This document shows positions 28,199 through 37,594 of a stretch of 64,000 nucleotides of DNA, one piece after another; position 1 is the stretch's first letter; each line of letters starts with the position of its first letter. This stretch comes from Providencia stuartii (GTDB taxonomy: Bacteria; Pseudomonadota; Gammaproteobacteria; Enterobacterales; Enterobacteriaceae). Location of the stretch: assembly GCA_900455155.1 (NCBI GenBank), contig UGUC01000002.1, positions 1,674,001-1,738,000 on the forward strand. The letters run 5' to 3'. Below the pieces are notes generated by a model. The model was not told where the DNA came from, searched no databases, and was given only the letters and a program-made list of their open reading frames with translations. The position numbers were made by a program, and so were the translations under genes.

Positions 28199-28774
28199 AT
28201 GCTTAATATCAATCCAGATCAACTTAAAAACCTTGCAGAGTCACAATTAAAAGGTCATAGAACGATTATTTATCTCGTTGCCTTATTATTGCTCATTGGG
28301 GGGATTGTCTGTATTACTAATCCGCTTGTATCTGGGATCGTATTCAGTTCTTTCATTGGCGTGGTGTTATTAGTCAGTGGCGTAGCCGTTATTTTGAATA
28401 TTTTCTTCAACCGACTCTACGCAAATATGTCTATTTTATTCAGTTTAATCGTCGGTATCGCCTACCTTATTTTAGGTTATGCGTTCCTCTCAGACCCACT
28501 ACAAAGCTTGTTATTTCTCGCCATTTTTGTCGCTATTTTATTTATTTTCGGCGGGGTCATTCGGATCTACGTAGGTACTAAGTTGTTTAGTTCAGCAGCC
28601 GGAATGATGAATATTTTGATTGGTATTTTAGATTTTATCATCGCCTATATGCTACTAAGCGGAAATGCTCAAACTTCCATCACCCTATTAACCCTGTTTA
28701 TTGGTATTGAATTGCTCTTTAGCTCTTTCACCCTGTTCCTACTGGCTGGGGCCTTAAAAAGCACCAATAAATAG
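28199..28774 (+). CDS. hdeD: HdeD family acid-resistance membrane protein
   Basis: 191 residues, six TM helices arranged as three repeats of the DUF308 hairpin (GIVCITNPLVSGIVFSSFIG, GYAFLSDPLQSLLFLAIF, AYMLLSGNAQTSITLLTLF). Inner-membrane protein linked to acid tolerance at high cell density in E. coli. ATG 28199 follows AAGGGAGA. Single gene with its own terminator. It is a second, independent HdeD-type gene beside the fused one at 17.8-19.1 kb, and it has no peptidase domain. Confidence 0.9.
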   Translation: MLNINPDQLKNLAESQLKGHRTIIYLVALLLLIGGIVCITNPLVSGIVFSSFIGVVLLVSGVAVILNIFFNRLYANMSILFSLIVGIAYLILGYAFLSDPLQSLLFLAIFVAILFIFGGVIRIYVGTKLFSSAAGMMNILIGILDFIIAYMLLSGNAQTSITLLTLFIGIELLFSSFTLFLLAGALKSTNK

Positions 28775-28783
28775 CCCATGATT

Positions 28784-28837
28784 GATGGCGAGCTCCCCCC
28801 TGTTACCTACCTAACAAACTCGCCATCAAATATTTTT
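28784..28837 (+). terminator. Terminator after hdeD
   Basis: 9-bp stem GATGGCGAG/CTCGCCATC with a long loop, then AAATATTTTTT. Confidence 0.65.
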
Positions 28838-28866
28838 TAAAAATTAAAATAATATTTAATCCAAGC

Positions 28867-28921
28867 TTGACTTTCCTTTTCCAATAGTTTAAAATGCCAT
28901 CAAGTGATCTAGATCACACTT
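28867..28921 (+). promoter_or_regulatory. Sigma-70 promoter with overlapping CRP site
   Basis: TTGACT (28867-28872), exactly 17 bases, TAAAAT (28890-28895). A CRP-type palindrome AGTGATCTAGATCACA is centred at 28910/28911, about nine bases past the predicted start of transcription, the position expected for a repressor. FNR-like reading (GTGAT-N4-ATCAC) fits less well. Confidence 0.65.
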
Positions 28922-28938
28922 TAACATTTGGAGTTCCC

Positions 28939-29010
28939 ATGCATACCCTTAAAGAATTTATTAGTGATGTTCAAGAAGTTATTGAATTACTTGCTAAACG
29001 TTTTATGTAA
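28939..29010 (+). CDS. 23-residue amphipathic peptide (candidate small protein / dual-function RNA)
   Basis: MHTLKEFISDVQEVIELLAKRFM: hydrophobic residues (L4, F7, I8, V11, V14/I15, L17/L18, F22) fall on one helical face, with charged residues on the other, so an amphipathic membrane-associated helix is likely. GGAG is five bases before the ATG. It sits inside a complete unit of promoter, CRP site and terminator, giving a transcript of about 195 bases (28902-29096), small enough to act also as an RNA. The layout recalls E. coli azuCR (CRP-repressed, 28-residue AzuC), though the peptide sequence is not similar. Confidence 0.55.
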   Translation: MHTLKEFISDVQEVIELLAKRFM

Positions 29011-29067
29011 GACAGCGCATATTTTATTACCTCATCTTTAGCGTTCTGTGCATATTTTTTTGCAATA

Positions 29068-29096
29068 CAGCCTTAACTCATTAAGGCTGTTTTTTT
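29068..29096 (+). terminator. Terminator of the small RNA/peptide unit
   Basis: 9-bp stem CAGCCTTAA/TTAAGGCTG, 4-base loop, seven T. Sm-RNA-like (Hfq-dependent) end. Confidence 0.9.
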
Positions 29097-29446
29097 ATCC
29101 AACTATAGCGTTAATCACAGTTGCCCCCATATCACCAATTCCTCTCCCTCTACTTAATCATCATAAATAACTAAATGAGATATGCCCCCTATTGACGAGC
29201 CATATCTTGTCAATACAGTCAGCCGTTTTTATTACCTGCTAATTAAGCCTCTATAGGTTTATTTAAGGCTCACATTTCGCTTTAAACGCATATTTTCGGC
29301 TTATATTTTTGGCTATCTTAGATTGTTTCGCTATTATGGGTGAGTTTTGGTTAAATTTATGTTACTATCTATAAGTTGTCTATAAAGTGGAAAATTGAAC
29401 TAAAGCATCTTTCAGCACAATGGATGCCAATAAAGAAGGAGAACAC

Positions 29447-30712
29447 ATGCAGCAGCAACTGCTAGACTGGGTACGCCAGTTCAACCAAGATTATGCCGAA
29501 ATTGCTTCACTGTTAATCGTATTAGGCTTAATTCTTGTTGTCGCCTTAATTTTGCATTTTATTCTGCACAAAATTATCCTTCCTCGGATAGAGAAAAGTG
29601 GTCAGAAAAAAGGCAGTGGCTGGCAACGTCAATTAACCCAGTTTAATCTATTTAATCGCATTGCGTTTGTTATCCAAGGTGTTGTCGTCAACATCCAAGC
29701 CGTTCTATGGCTTCATTCAGGCTCTACCGCACAACAGATATTAAGTGTTGCTTCACAGGCTTGGTGCTTACTGTTTGGGTTACTTACGTTTTTCTCTATT
29801 CTCGATATTTTGCTTAGCGTATTACAGCGCGCCGCAAAAACAGCTCACCTGCCGTTACGTGGGATCTTCCAAAGCGTAAAACTTATCGCATCCGTACTCA
29901 TTGCAATTATGATCATTGCACTGCTAATCGGAAAATCCCCTCTGATCCTACTCAGTGGATTAGGTGCAATGACGGCGGTCATGATGTTGGTCTTTAAAGA
30001 CCCAATCATGGGGTTAGTCGCAGGGATCCAACTCTCTGCAAACAATATGGTTAACATTGGCGATTGGCTTGAAATGCCTAAATATGGCGCCGATGGTGCT
30101 GTCACCGACATTGGTTTAACAACCGTTAAAGTGCGTAACTGGGATAACACTGTTACAACTATTCCAACTTATGCCTTGATTTCAGACTCATTCAAAAACT
30201 GGAAAGGGATGACTGAATCAGGGGGGCGTCGTATTAAACGTAGTATTCGCCTAGATACCACGAGTATCCATTTTCTTGACCAAGAGCAGATTGACTCTTT
30301 AGTTAAGGCGAATCTTTTAGAGCCCTACATTGGTGATAAAATTTCTGAAATTAAAGTCTTTAACTCGTCTATTCCCGAAGATAGAGTGACACCACTTAAC
30401 CAGCGTAGGCTAACCAATATTGGTACTTTCCGTGCCTATGTTGAAGCTTATTTGAAGGCACATCCTAAAATCCATAAAAATATGACAATTATGGTAAGGC
30501 AGCTTGAATCTGACTCAAATGGGTTACCTATTGAAATTTATGCCTTTACCAATACCACTGTTTGGGTTGAGTATGAAGGGATCCAATCTGATATCTTTGA
30601 CCATATTTTCTCCATTCTGCCACAGTTTGAACTGCGCGTTCACCAGTCACCAACAGGCACAGATATGCGAGCTATCGGTCAAACAGTCACTGGATCTAAT
30701 ACCCAACAGTGA
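29447..30712 (+). CDS. mscM: MscS-family miniconductance channel (YbdG/MscM)
   Basis: 421 residues (E. coli YbdG 415). Five TM helices in the first ~190 residues; pore helix LSGLGAMTAVMMLVFKDPIMGLVAGIQLSANNMVNIGDWLEMP, then the MscS beta domain (GLTTVKVRNWDNTVTTIPTYALI) and the long YbdG C-terminal extension (LRVHQSPTGTDMRA). Opens on hypo-osmotic shock, small conductance. ATG 29447 follows AAGGAG; nine extra codons upstream from 29420 look non-coding. Monocistronic. Confidence 0.92.
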   Translation: MQQQLLDWVRQFNQDYAEIASLLIVLGLILVVALILHFILHKIILPRIEKSGQKKGSGWQRQLTQFNLFNRIAFVIQGVVVNIQAVLWLHSGSTAQQILSVASQAWCLLFGLLTFFSILDILLSVLQRAAKTAHLPLRGIFQSVKLIASVLIAIMIIALLIGKSPLILLSGLGAMTAVMMLVFKDPIMGLVAGIQLSANNMVNIGDWLEMPKYGADGAVTDIGLTTVKVRNWDNTVTTIPTYALISDSFKNWKGMTESGGRRIKRSIRLDTTSIHFLDQEQIDSLVKANLLEPYIGDKISEIKVFNSSIPEDRVTPLNQRRLTNIGTFRAYVEAYLKAHPKIHKNMTIMVRQLESDSNGLPIEIYAFTNTTVWVEYEGIQSDIFDHIFSILPQFELRVHQSPTGTDMRAIGQTVTGSNTQQ

Positions 30713-30757
30713 TTAATTAAGTTAATTTATGGTATTACAACTTAGGTAGTAGTTTTT

Positions 30758-30780
30758 AAGAGGGGGAAACCCCCTCTTTT
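30758..30780 (+). terminator. Terminator after mscM
   Basis: 9-bp stem AAGAGGGGG/CCCCCTCTT with AAA loop and T tail. Confidence 0.85.
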
Positions 30781-30923
30781 CCTCTATTTCTCTCACCTCT
30801 CTATATAAGTAGTCACATAACGATAGATAATTTAAATGCGACTATCCCCTCTAGATAATAGAAAAAATCCTTTAAAAATTAATGTGATAATAATTAATTT
30901 CCTCTAATTTATCAGGGATATTG

Positions 30924-30937
30924 TTGATGTAGGTCAT
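30924..30937 (+). promoter_or_regulatory. Possible FNR site upstream of dmsA
   Basis: TTGATGTAGGTCAT: perfect left half TTGAT, imperfect right half. The position ~75 bases before dmsA and the anaerobic role of the operon make FNR activation plausible; the match is partial. Confidence 0.35.
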
Positions 30938-31010
30938 GTTGCTGATGAGTGACTTTTTTTAACATATAAAACAAGAAAGTGATGTCGAACTTTACATATA
31001 GGCAATGTCA

Positions 31011-33448
31011 ATGCATAAAACAAATAAAAATACTCATTTTGGAGAGCTGAGTCGGAGGGAGTTTATTCAAACCTCTGCAACGGTTGCTACCGCTGCTGCT
31101 GTTGCAGGCTCAATCACTCTTCCTTTTACCGCTCAAGCAAAAACACCAGAGATCATGCCTGATGAAGTCAACGAGAAAATCAGTTACAGCGCTTGCTTAG
31201 TTAACTGTGGTAGTCGTTGTCCACTCAAAGTCCATGTTAAAGATGGTGTTATCAGCCGTATTTCTAACGAAACCATGTACGACGACTCAACTTTGGGCGA
31301 ACACCAAATTCGTCCATGTTTACGTGGTCGCTCTGTACGTTGGAAAACCTATAACCCAGATCGTTTGAAATACCCCAATGGTACGTGTTGGTAAACGTGG
31401 CGAAGGTAAGTTCAAGAAAATCAGTTGGGATGAAGCGACTACTATCATTGCAGAAAAACTAAAATACACTATTGATAAATATGGTAGTGATGCCATTTAT
31501 TATCAGTATGGTACGGGTTCGACAGGGGCGAATTTACATGGTCGTGCGGCCTGTAAACGTTTATTAAGCCTAACCGGTGGTTTTCTCGGTGACTACGGCA
31601 CCTATTCCTATGCTCAATTAATGGAAATCACACCGTATGTATACGGTAGCGTTGAAGAATCGCTCCTATCTGAGATCCAAAACTCTGACTTAGTCGTGAT
31701 GTTTGGTCATAACCTTGCCGAAACGCGTATGTCTGGTGGCGGTCAATTTTATGAAACATTGAACGCACTTGAGAAAAGTAAAGCTAAAGTCATCATTATT
31801 GACCCTCGTCGCACTGGACAGCGTGACGACGCTAGGCGCAGAATGGATCCCAATCTATCCTGGTACGGATGCCGCGCTGGTTGCTGCATTGGGTTATGTG
31901 ATGATCCAAGAAGGCCTAACTGATGAAGCGTTTTTGAAAAAACTATTGTGTCGGTTGGGATGAGAGCACACTCCCTGCTTCAGCGCCACGTAATGGCTCC
32001 TACAAAGATTATATTTTAGGAAATGGCCCTGATGGCATTGCGAAAACACCTGAATGGGCAAGTAAAGCTAACAGGTATTTCTGTTTCGCGGATCATTCAA
32101 CTGGCTCGTGAAATTGGTAACGCAAATCATGCTTGGATTTCACAAGGTTGGGGTCTACAGCGTACTGAGAATGGCGAACAGGCTTGCCGCTCCATTATGA
32201 TGGCTACCTATTATGTCAGGCAACATCGGTCGTCCAGGTACTAACACTGGCCTATGGGGTAATAGCATTGCTTATCCTGTTGCCGGATTTAGTTTACCAA
32301 ACCCTGTCAAAGCAACGCTGCCATCCTTTATGTGGACAGAAGCGATCGTGCGCGGCAAAGAGTTAACCGCAGAAAATGGCGGTATCAAAGGTGCAGATAA
32401 GCTAAACAACGATATTAAGTTCATGTGGTGTTACTCCAGTAATGTTATTGGTAACCAGCACGCTGACTTGAATAAAACACATGAAATTCTATCTGACGAG
32501 TCAAAATGTGAATTTATCTTAGTTTGGGATAATCATAATACTCCATCGGCTAAATACGCTGATTTACTGTTGCCAGATGTTACTCCTGTTGAGACCAACG
32601 ATCTGATCAACAACTCTTACGCAAGTGGCGGCATATCATTATCTGGTGCGTTTACAAAATGCTATCGAGCCATTGTGGGAAAATCGCCCTAACTATGATG
32701 TATTGGCCGAAATTGCAGAAAAAATGGGTGTAAAAAGAGCAGTTTACTGAAGGTCGCACTTATGGAGGAGTGGATTGAGTATTGCTACAATAAAACCCGT
32801 GAAACTATGCCTCATCTACCTGAATTTAGTGAAACAGATGGTGCAGGCATTATTGACCGTCGATTTGCTGATACGTCAAAACACATTGCCCTAAAAGATT
32901 TCCGTGATGACCCGATTGCGAATCCACTGAAAACGCCATCAGGTAAGATTGAAATCTATTCTGAGCAGTTAGCAGAGCGTGTTAAAAACTGGGAGCTTCC
33001 TGAGGGCCAACGTATTCCTGCCATCCCTGAGTACTGTGCAAACAAAGAAGGTGTTGAGCAGCAACGTAATCAACAGACTTACCCTCTGTTAATGACCGGT
33101 TTCCACGACAAAGGCCACGTCCATTCAAGCTATTTTAATGTTGAAATGTTACGTGAAGCGATCCCTCATCAATTCTGGCTTAACCCAATCGACGCGCAAG
33201 AGCGTGGTTTAAGCAATGGTGATATTGCAGAAATTTTCAACGACCGTGGTCGCATTCAGATTAGAGTTAAAGTGACTGAGCGCGTATTACCGGGGGTTAT
33301 TGCCGTTCCACAAGGCGCATGGCGCACTTTGGATCAAGCAGGATTAGATACAGGAGGCTGTATCAATACCCTCACCTCACAAGTTCCTTCACCACTAGCG
33401 AAAGGAACACCACAACATACTAATCTTGTTGAAGTGAAACGCGCTTAA
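31011..33448 (+). pseudogene. dmsA: DMSO reductase-type molybdoenzyme subunit A, eight frameshifts
   Basis: Periplasm-facing catalytic Mo-bisMGD subunit. Tat signal LSRREFIQTSATVATAAAVAG, then CLVNCGSRC (Fe-S/N-terminal motif), ISWDEA, GQHA-type NVIGNQHADLN, and GDIAEIFNDRGRI plus VIAVPQGAWRTLDQ in the C-terminal MGD domain. The chain can be followed across the region only by removing single bases at about 31373-31376, 31816, 31937-31942, 32064-32066, 32202, 32630, 32732-32736 and 32764; all eight are +1 duplications in short runs. Corrected length 809 residues, near DmsA (about 785-814). ATG 31011 preferred over 31005 from ribosome-site spacing. Confidence 0.85.
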
Positions 33449-33459
33449 GGAGTTAATTG

Positions 33460-34078
33460 ATGAAACAGTATGGCTTTTTATTTTGACTCCACAAAATGTA
33501 CTGGCTGTAAAACGTGTCAAGTCAGTTGTAAGGACGAAAAAGATCTCGATTTAGGCCCTAAATTCCGCCGTGTATACGAATTTGGTGGTGGTAGTTGGCA
33601 AAAACAAGATGGTATTTGGCAGCAAAATGTCTATAGCTACTATTTATCTATCTCTTGTAACCATTGCTCTAATCCAACCTGTGTGGAAGGTTGCCCAACA
33701 GGGGCGATGCACAAACGTGCCGAAGATGGTCTTGTCGTTGTTGACCAAACCGTTTGTGTCGGTTGTCGTTACTGCGAATTACGCTGCCCATACGGTGCGC
33801 CGCAATATGACGAGAAGAAAAAACTGATGAGCAAATGTGATGGCTGCTACGAGCGCGTTGCTAAAGGTATGAAACCCGTTTGCGTTGAGTCATGCCCACA
33901 ACGTGCATTGGACTTTGATGATATCAATGTCCTACGTGAGCTTCACGGTACAGAGTGTGGTATTGCGCCTATGCCAGACCCTAGCCTTACCAATCCAAAC
34001 ATCGTTATTAAACCACATAAAGATGCCAAACCTTCTGGCGATAAAAGTGGTGAACTAAAAAACCCTGCGGAGGTGTAA
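33460..34078 (+). pseudogene. dmsB: DMSO reductase iron-sulfur subunit B, frameshifted near start
   Basis: Electron-transfer subunit with four [4Fe-4S] clusters: CTGCKTCQVSC, CNHCSNPTCVEGC, CVGCRYCELRCPYGAP and CDGCYERV...CVESCPQRAL. The expected start MKQYGFYFDSTKC needs ATG 33460 and one T removed from the run 33475-33479; then the protein is exactly 205 residues, as in E. coli DmsB. As read, translation would have to begin at 33470. Ribosome site AAGGAG. Sits 11 bases behind dmsA and abuts dmsC. I believe the gene is really intact. Confidence 0.88.
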
Positions 34079-34369
34079 AATGCATGAATTACCACTAGTC
34101 TTTTTCACCGTGTTGGGGCAGTCTGCTGCTGGGCTATTTTTATTAGCTTATTTAAGTAAAAAAATAGGTTCAATTGATGAAAAGCAACTGAAAAATGCCA
34201 ATATCCTCGCCTTTGTTGTGATGATTATTGGATTAGGTATTGGTGGCCTACATGTGGGCCAACCACTGCGCTTTTTCAATATGTTGCTAGGTGTTGGTCG
34301 CTCACCGATGAGTAACGAAGCCTTTTTAAGTGGTGTCTTCGTCACTTTTGCCGCTGCAACCTTGTTTTT

Positions 34370-35086
34370 GGGGCTGTCCTAGATAAGGTTTAAATTTTAC
34401 CTTTAACTATCTGTTTTAGCATAGTTAATTGTTGTTTTGCACTAGGTGTGTTAAATCGCCACTCACATTCCTTTAAATACAACTCAAAATGAGCCTTCGG
34501 AATACCGTTAAATTTACGCATGTGACGCTTCGCTTGGTTCCAAAAATTCTCTATGCCATTGATGTGATTTTGCCGGTCTTTTTTGTCGACAAACTGAGTG
34601 CTGTGGTTGATTCTGTAATGCTTAAAATCACTCACATCCAGTACGTCATAACTGGCAAAATTATCCGTGTAGACGATGCTGTCAGGGTAAATTTTTGACT
34701 CAATTATCGGCAGTAATGTCCGCGATTTAGCATCGGGTATGACCTTGGTATAAACCTTGCCACCACGCTTAAGAAGCCCGAAAACAGGCACTTTTCCAGC
34801 AGCACCTCTACCACGAAGACCTTTACGACGACCACCAAAATAACTTTCGTCCAATTCAATTTCACCATCAAACCAAGAGTGCTTATCAACGTGCTCTGCT
34901 ATCAGCACTCTGAGCCGATGAAAATAGTAAGCGGCAGTGTTCCTGTGGACACCAACCAGCTCTGCGGCAATACGGGCTGTAGAGCCTGCAATAAACAGCT
35001 CAAGTAACCGTTCCTGTTTGTACTGACTGAGTCTGCTTTTTCTCATGAAACTATCCTAGATGATCTTAGTTATCTAGGACAGCCCC
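34370..35086. mobile_element. IS1595-family insertion sequence (717 bp)
   Basis: Perfect 17-bp terminal inverted repeats, left GGGGCTGTCCTAGATAA (34370-34386), right TTATCTAGGACAGCCCC (35070-35086), flanked by identical 8-base target duplications TTGTTTTT at 34362-34369 and 35087-35094. One transposase gene on the minus strand. Size, termini and duplication length fit the IS1016/IS1595 group. Intact ends and duplication imply recent insertion. Confidence 0.93.
34390..35046 (-). CDS. IS1595-family transposase (DDE, ISXO2-like)
   Basis: 218 residues. N-terminal helix-turn-helix with AAELVGVHRNTAAYYFHRLR; catalytic region with IELDESYFGGRRKG (first D), VYTDNFASYDVL (second D) and HINGIENFWNQAKRHMRKFNG (third acidic). 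Typical ISXO2/IS1016 domain arrangement. Lies between the inverted repeats of the element inside dmsC; frame is complete. Confidence 0.94.
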   Translation of the reverse strand: MRKSRLSQYKQERLLELFIAGSTARIAAELVGVHRNTAAYYFHRLRVLIAEHVDKHSWFDGEIELDESYFGGRRKGLRGRGAAGKVPVFGLLKRGGKVYTKVIPDAKSRTLLPIIESKIYPDSIVYTDNFASYDVLDVSDFKHYRINHSTQFVDKKDRQNHINGIENFWNQAKRHMRKFNGIPKAHFELYLKECEWRFNTPSAKQQLTMLKQIVKGKI

Positions 35087-35611
35087 TTGTTTTTTACACT
35101 CTTTTATAAACAAGCATTGCTACGTGAATTAGCGAATATTGCCGCGGTTATTTCAGGTGTGGCGTTTGTTTGGTCAATTCCACAGGTTTATAACATTGCT
35201 TCAATCGCAAACTGGAATACGGGCTATACTACGCTGCAAATGTGGATGACCATGTTAGTTGGCGGTGGTGCTTTAGCAATAGCTATTGGCGCTCGTGGAT
35301 TAGGGATCGCCTCTTTCCTTATCGGTGCGTTGGTTATTTTCGCTAGCCGTGCGGGGTATCAAGCGTTCTTATCCGAAACCGGTCCAGCATTGAGCGCTGA
35401 GCAAACTGGCTTCTGGGGTTTCCAAGTCGTTGTCTTAGTTATTGCTTTGGCAGGATTTATCGGTATGGCATTAAAACAACGTGCACCAAAAGCGACATTA
35501 GCGACATGTGCGGGTGCTGTTTTACTGGCTGAACTTGCAGGACGTATTGCCTTTTATAACTTATGGCAAATCACCATGTAGTTCCACGAGTATCAATTTA
35601 ATAATCACGTT

Positions 35612-35641
35612 AAGAGCCTGCGAATGTAGGCTCTTTTTTTA
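35612..35641 (+). terminator. Terminator of the dms operon
   Basis: Stem AAGAGCCT/AGGCTCTT with an 8-base loop and seven or more T. Three genes end here without another gene before it. Confidence 0.88.
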
Positions 35642-35683
35642 ATTAGCGTATAAACACAAAAGTAATAATTAAAGCCACCAGCA

Positions 35684-36157
35684 TCACTGCGACCTTCTCA
35701 ATACAGTATTCCATTTTAAGGCAATTTTCTGCATTAAAAAATCACACATTACCGCAACTAGCGCGATAATAAATGTCCCCCCTATAATATAAGCGAAGAG
35801 GATATCCGCTACTATAATTTCAATTATTAGACCCTCTACTTGATGGCTGTGTGGTAGAAGTTCTATGAACCAAAGGAGTATAGAAAAAAGGCCTGGGATC
35901 AAAAAGTACAATAAGTAGCGGTGAAAATGATTCAAACTGTTTTTGAGATAAAAGTAAAATACAGGTATTAGAAAGAGCCAATAACCGAGTAAATATAAAC
36001 TCATTGATTTGTAGTACGCTAGCAATAGCAGATAAGTATTTGCCCCTTCTCTATAAAAAGGAAAAAATAGCTGCTGTACAGCTTGAAGATAATAACAAAT
36101 TATACCAAAACAAAGTGATAGACATGATATCAACGCATTATGGTTATTAGAAGGCAT
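35684..36157 (-). CDS. Membrane protein of unknown function
   Basis: 157 residues with four hydrophobic helices (around residues 10-25, 45-65, 80-100, 120-145). Not recognised. ATG 36157 is preceded by AAAAGGACC at good spacing; a GTG six codons earlier is in frame. Convergent with dmsC and same direction as the DUF924 gene, with about 200 bases between. No conserved motif that I can name. Confidence 0.6.
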   Translation of the reverse strand: MPSNNHNALISCLSLCFGIICYYLQAVQQLFFPFYREGANTYLLLLAYYKSMSLYLLGYWLFLIPVFYFYLKNSLNHFHRYLLYFLIPGLFSILLWFIELLPHSHQVEGLIIEIIVADILFAYIIGGTFIIALVAVMCDFLMQKIALKWNTVLRRSQ

Positions 36158-36355
36158 TAGAGAGGTCCTTTTCACCTGTTTAAAATAACCTTAGTAATAA
36201 ATCTTTTAATAAAGCGAAAGAATGCAGCAATACATTCGCCTTTTTTCTCACAATAATCAATAAGTGATACCACTAAATCTTCTTCATTTTGTCAACAGGG
36301 GTTTGCAGTGTTTCCATTCACGGCAAACCTAGCCACCCCAGCGTTTAGAAACTAT

Positions 36356-36899
36356 CTAAAAAGCGGAATTTGGTTGCTGTAAAAAGGCAATTTCCTCTTT
36401 AGTAGAAGGACGCCCCCAATATCTGGTTTCGATGTGGATAACGACCAAAACGATCAATAATCGCCTTATGTTGCATTTCATAATTTAGCGTATTGTCATC
36501 CCCTAAGCCACGAAATAGCTCAACCGCTTGCTGATGAATAAAGCTTGATTCAGAGTGCATAAACGGCATTAAAATAAATTTGCGTTGAGATAGTGGCAGC
36601 AAATTATAATCTGCTTGTTTTATCGCTTCTTGAGCCAATACCAGTGCCATTTGGTCTTGGGCAAAAGCTTTCGGTGTATCACGCCACACATTGCGAGAGA
36701 ACTGATCTAAAACGATAATCTCAGCTAAGCGCCCACGAATAGAAATACGCCAATAAGCTAACTCTCCTTTTGCTGCACGCTCTAGTGTTCCGCCGAAACG
36801 CTGCATAATAAGAGCATCAAACTTTTCATTTTTTTCAAACCACTGTTTTGAGGTTGACTCCTCAAACCAAAATGTTAAAACGTTTTCCATGGTATTCAT
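36356..36899 (-). pseudogene. DUF924 family protein, frameshifted (one extra G)
   Basis: DUF924 proteins are helical cytosolic proteins of unknown function. Family stretches: VLTFWFEESTSKQWF, FGGTLERAAKGELAYW, EIIVLDQFSRNVWRDTPKAFA, FILMPFMHSE, IIDRFGRYPHRNQILG. As read it stops soon after QILG; removing one C from the five-C run at 36413-36417 restores RPSTKEEIAFLQQPNSAF and a 180-residue protein ending at 36356. Start 36899 or 36890. Confidence 0.85.
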
Positions 36900-37594
36900 A
36901 ATCGTTATAAGCCTAAATTTGTTAGTGATAAGTTATTTTTTATCGTAAATAAAACCTTATAGTATTGTTATGAGCTACTTCTTAAAACTGCAATCTTCAG
37001 ATAAATATTTTGTATTTTTGCGAAGCGCTTCCAAAATCAGCGAGTAATAGTGCATATAAATTAATCATCAAGGATAGATAGTCCATTAAAAATCTGATAA
37101 AAAATAATCAGACCCCATGTGCTAACTTATTCTGATAGGTATTATTAATAATCCAATAATCTTGAGACTAAAGGAATGTTACTAGGCACCGTTTATCCCC
37201 CCTTATGAATAACGTATTCATCGCGGCATTGTTACACGCTCAATGATTTTTTACTTCACTGATACGCTTCTCACTATTAATACAACCAATATGGGTTATC
37301 TAGACAATGTTTTGAGGAGAACATAAGTAAGTCTACTTTTGCCACTTAAACTATTTGACTTAATATTAAATAAATTTATTTCTCCTTTTCCCTCTATTTA
37401 TTTTTCTTTTTAATATTTATTTTTGTTGCATAGAATTTTTTCACAGTTAATTTCTGTTAATTTACAAGTGAAATCGAAATCAAATCATCATTAATTGATT
37501 TTTTATTTATTTTTTATAAATGATTTGAACAAAAAATATATATCCTAAATAATATTCCCTAGATATACATCCTCTCATCATTTAGGAATTTATA
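36900..37594. other. Gene-free stretch before fumC
   Basis: 695 bases, very AT-rich with a pyrimidine-rich block about 37380-37440. No ORF with a ribosome site, hairpin terminator, RNA gene or recognisable operator was found. Some of it must hold promoters for the two divergent genes. Confidence 0.35.

Larger units (their letters stand above)
34080..35581 (+). pseudogene. dmsC: DMSO reductase membrane anchor subunit C, interrupted by IS
   Basis: Integral-membrane quinol-oxidising anchor (eight TM helices expected). N-terminal fragment 34080-34369 (MHELPLVFFTVLGQSAAGLFLLAYL, HVGQPLRFFNMLLGVGRSPMSNEA) and C-terminal fragment from 35095 (ALLRELANIAAVISGVAF ... LWQITM) are separated by an IS. 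Removing the IS and one copy of its 8-base duplication rejoins FAAATLFFTLFYKQALL in frame and gives a 258-residue protein with no other defect. The interruption falls after roughly residue 96. Confidence 0.92.
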
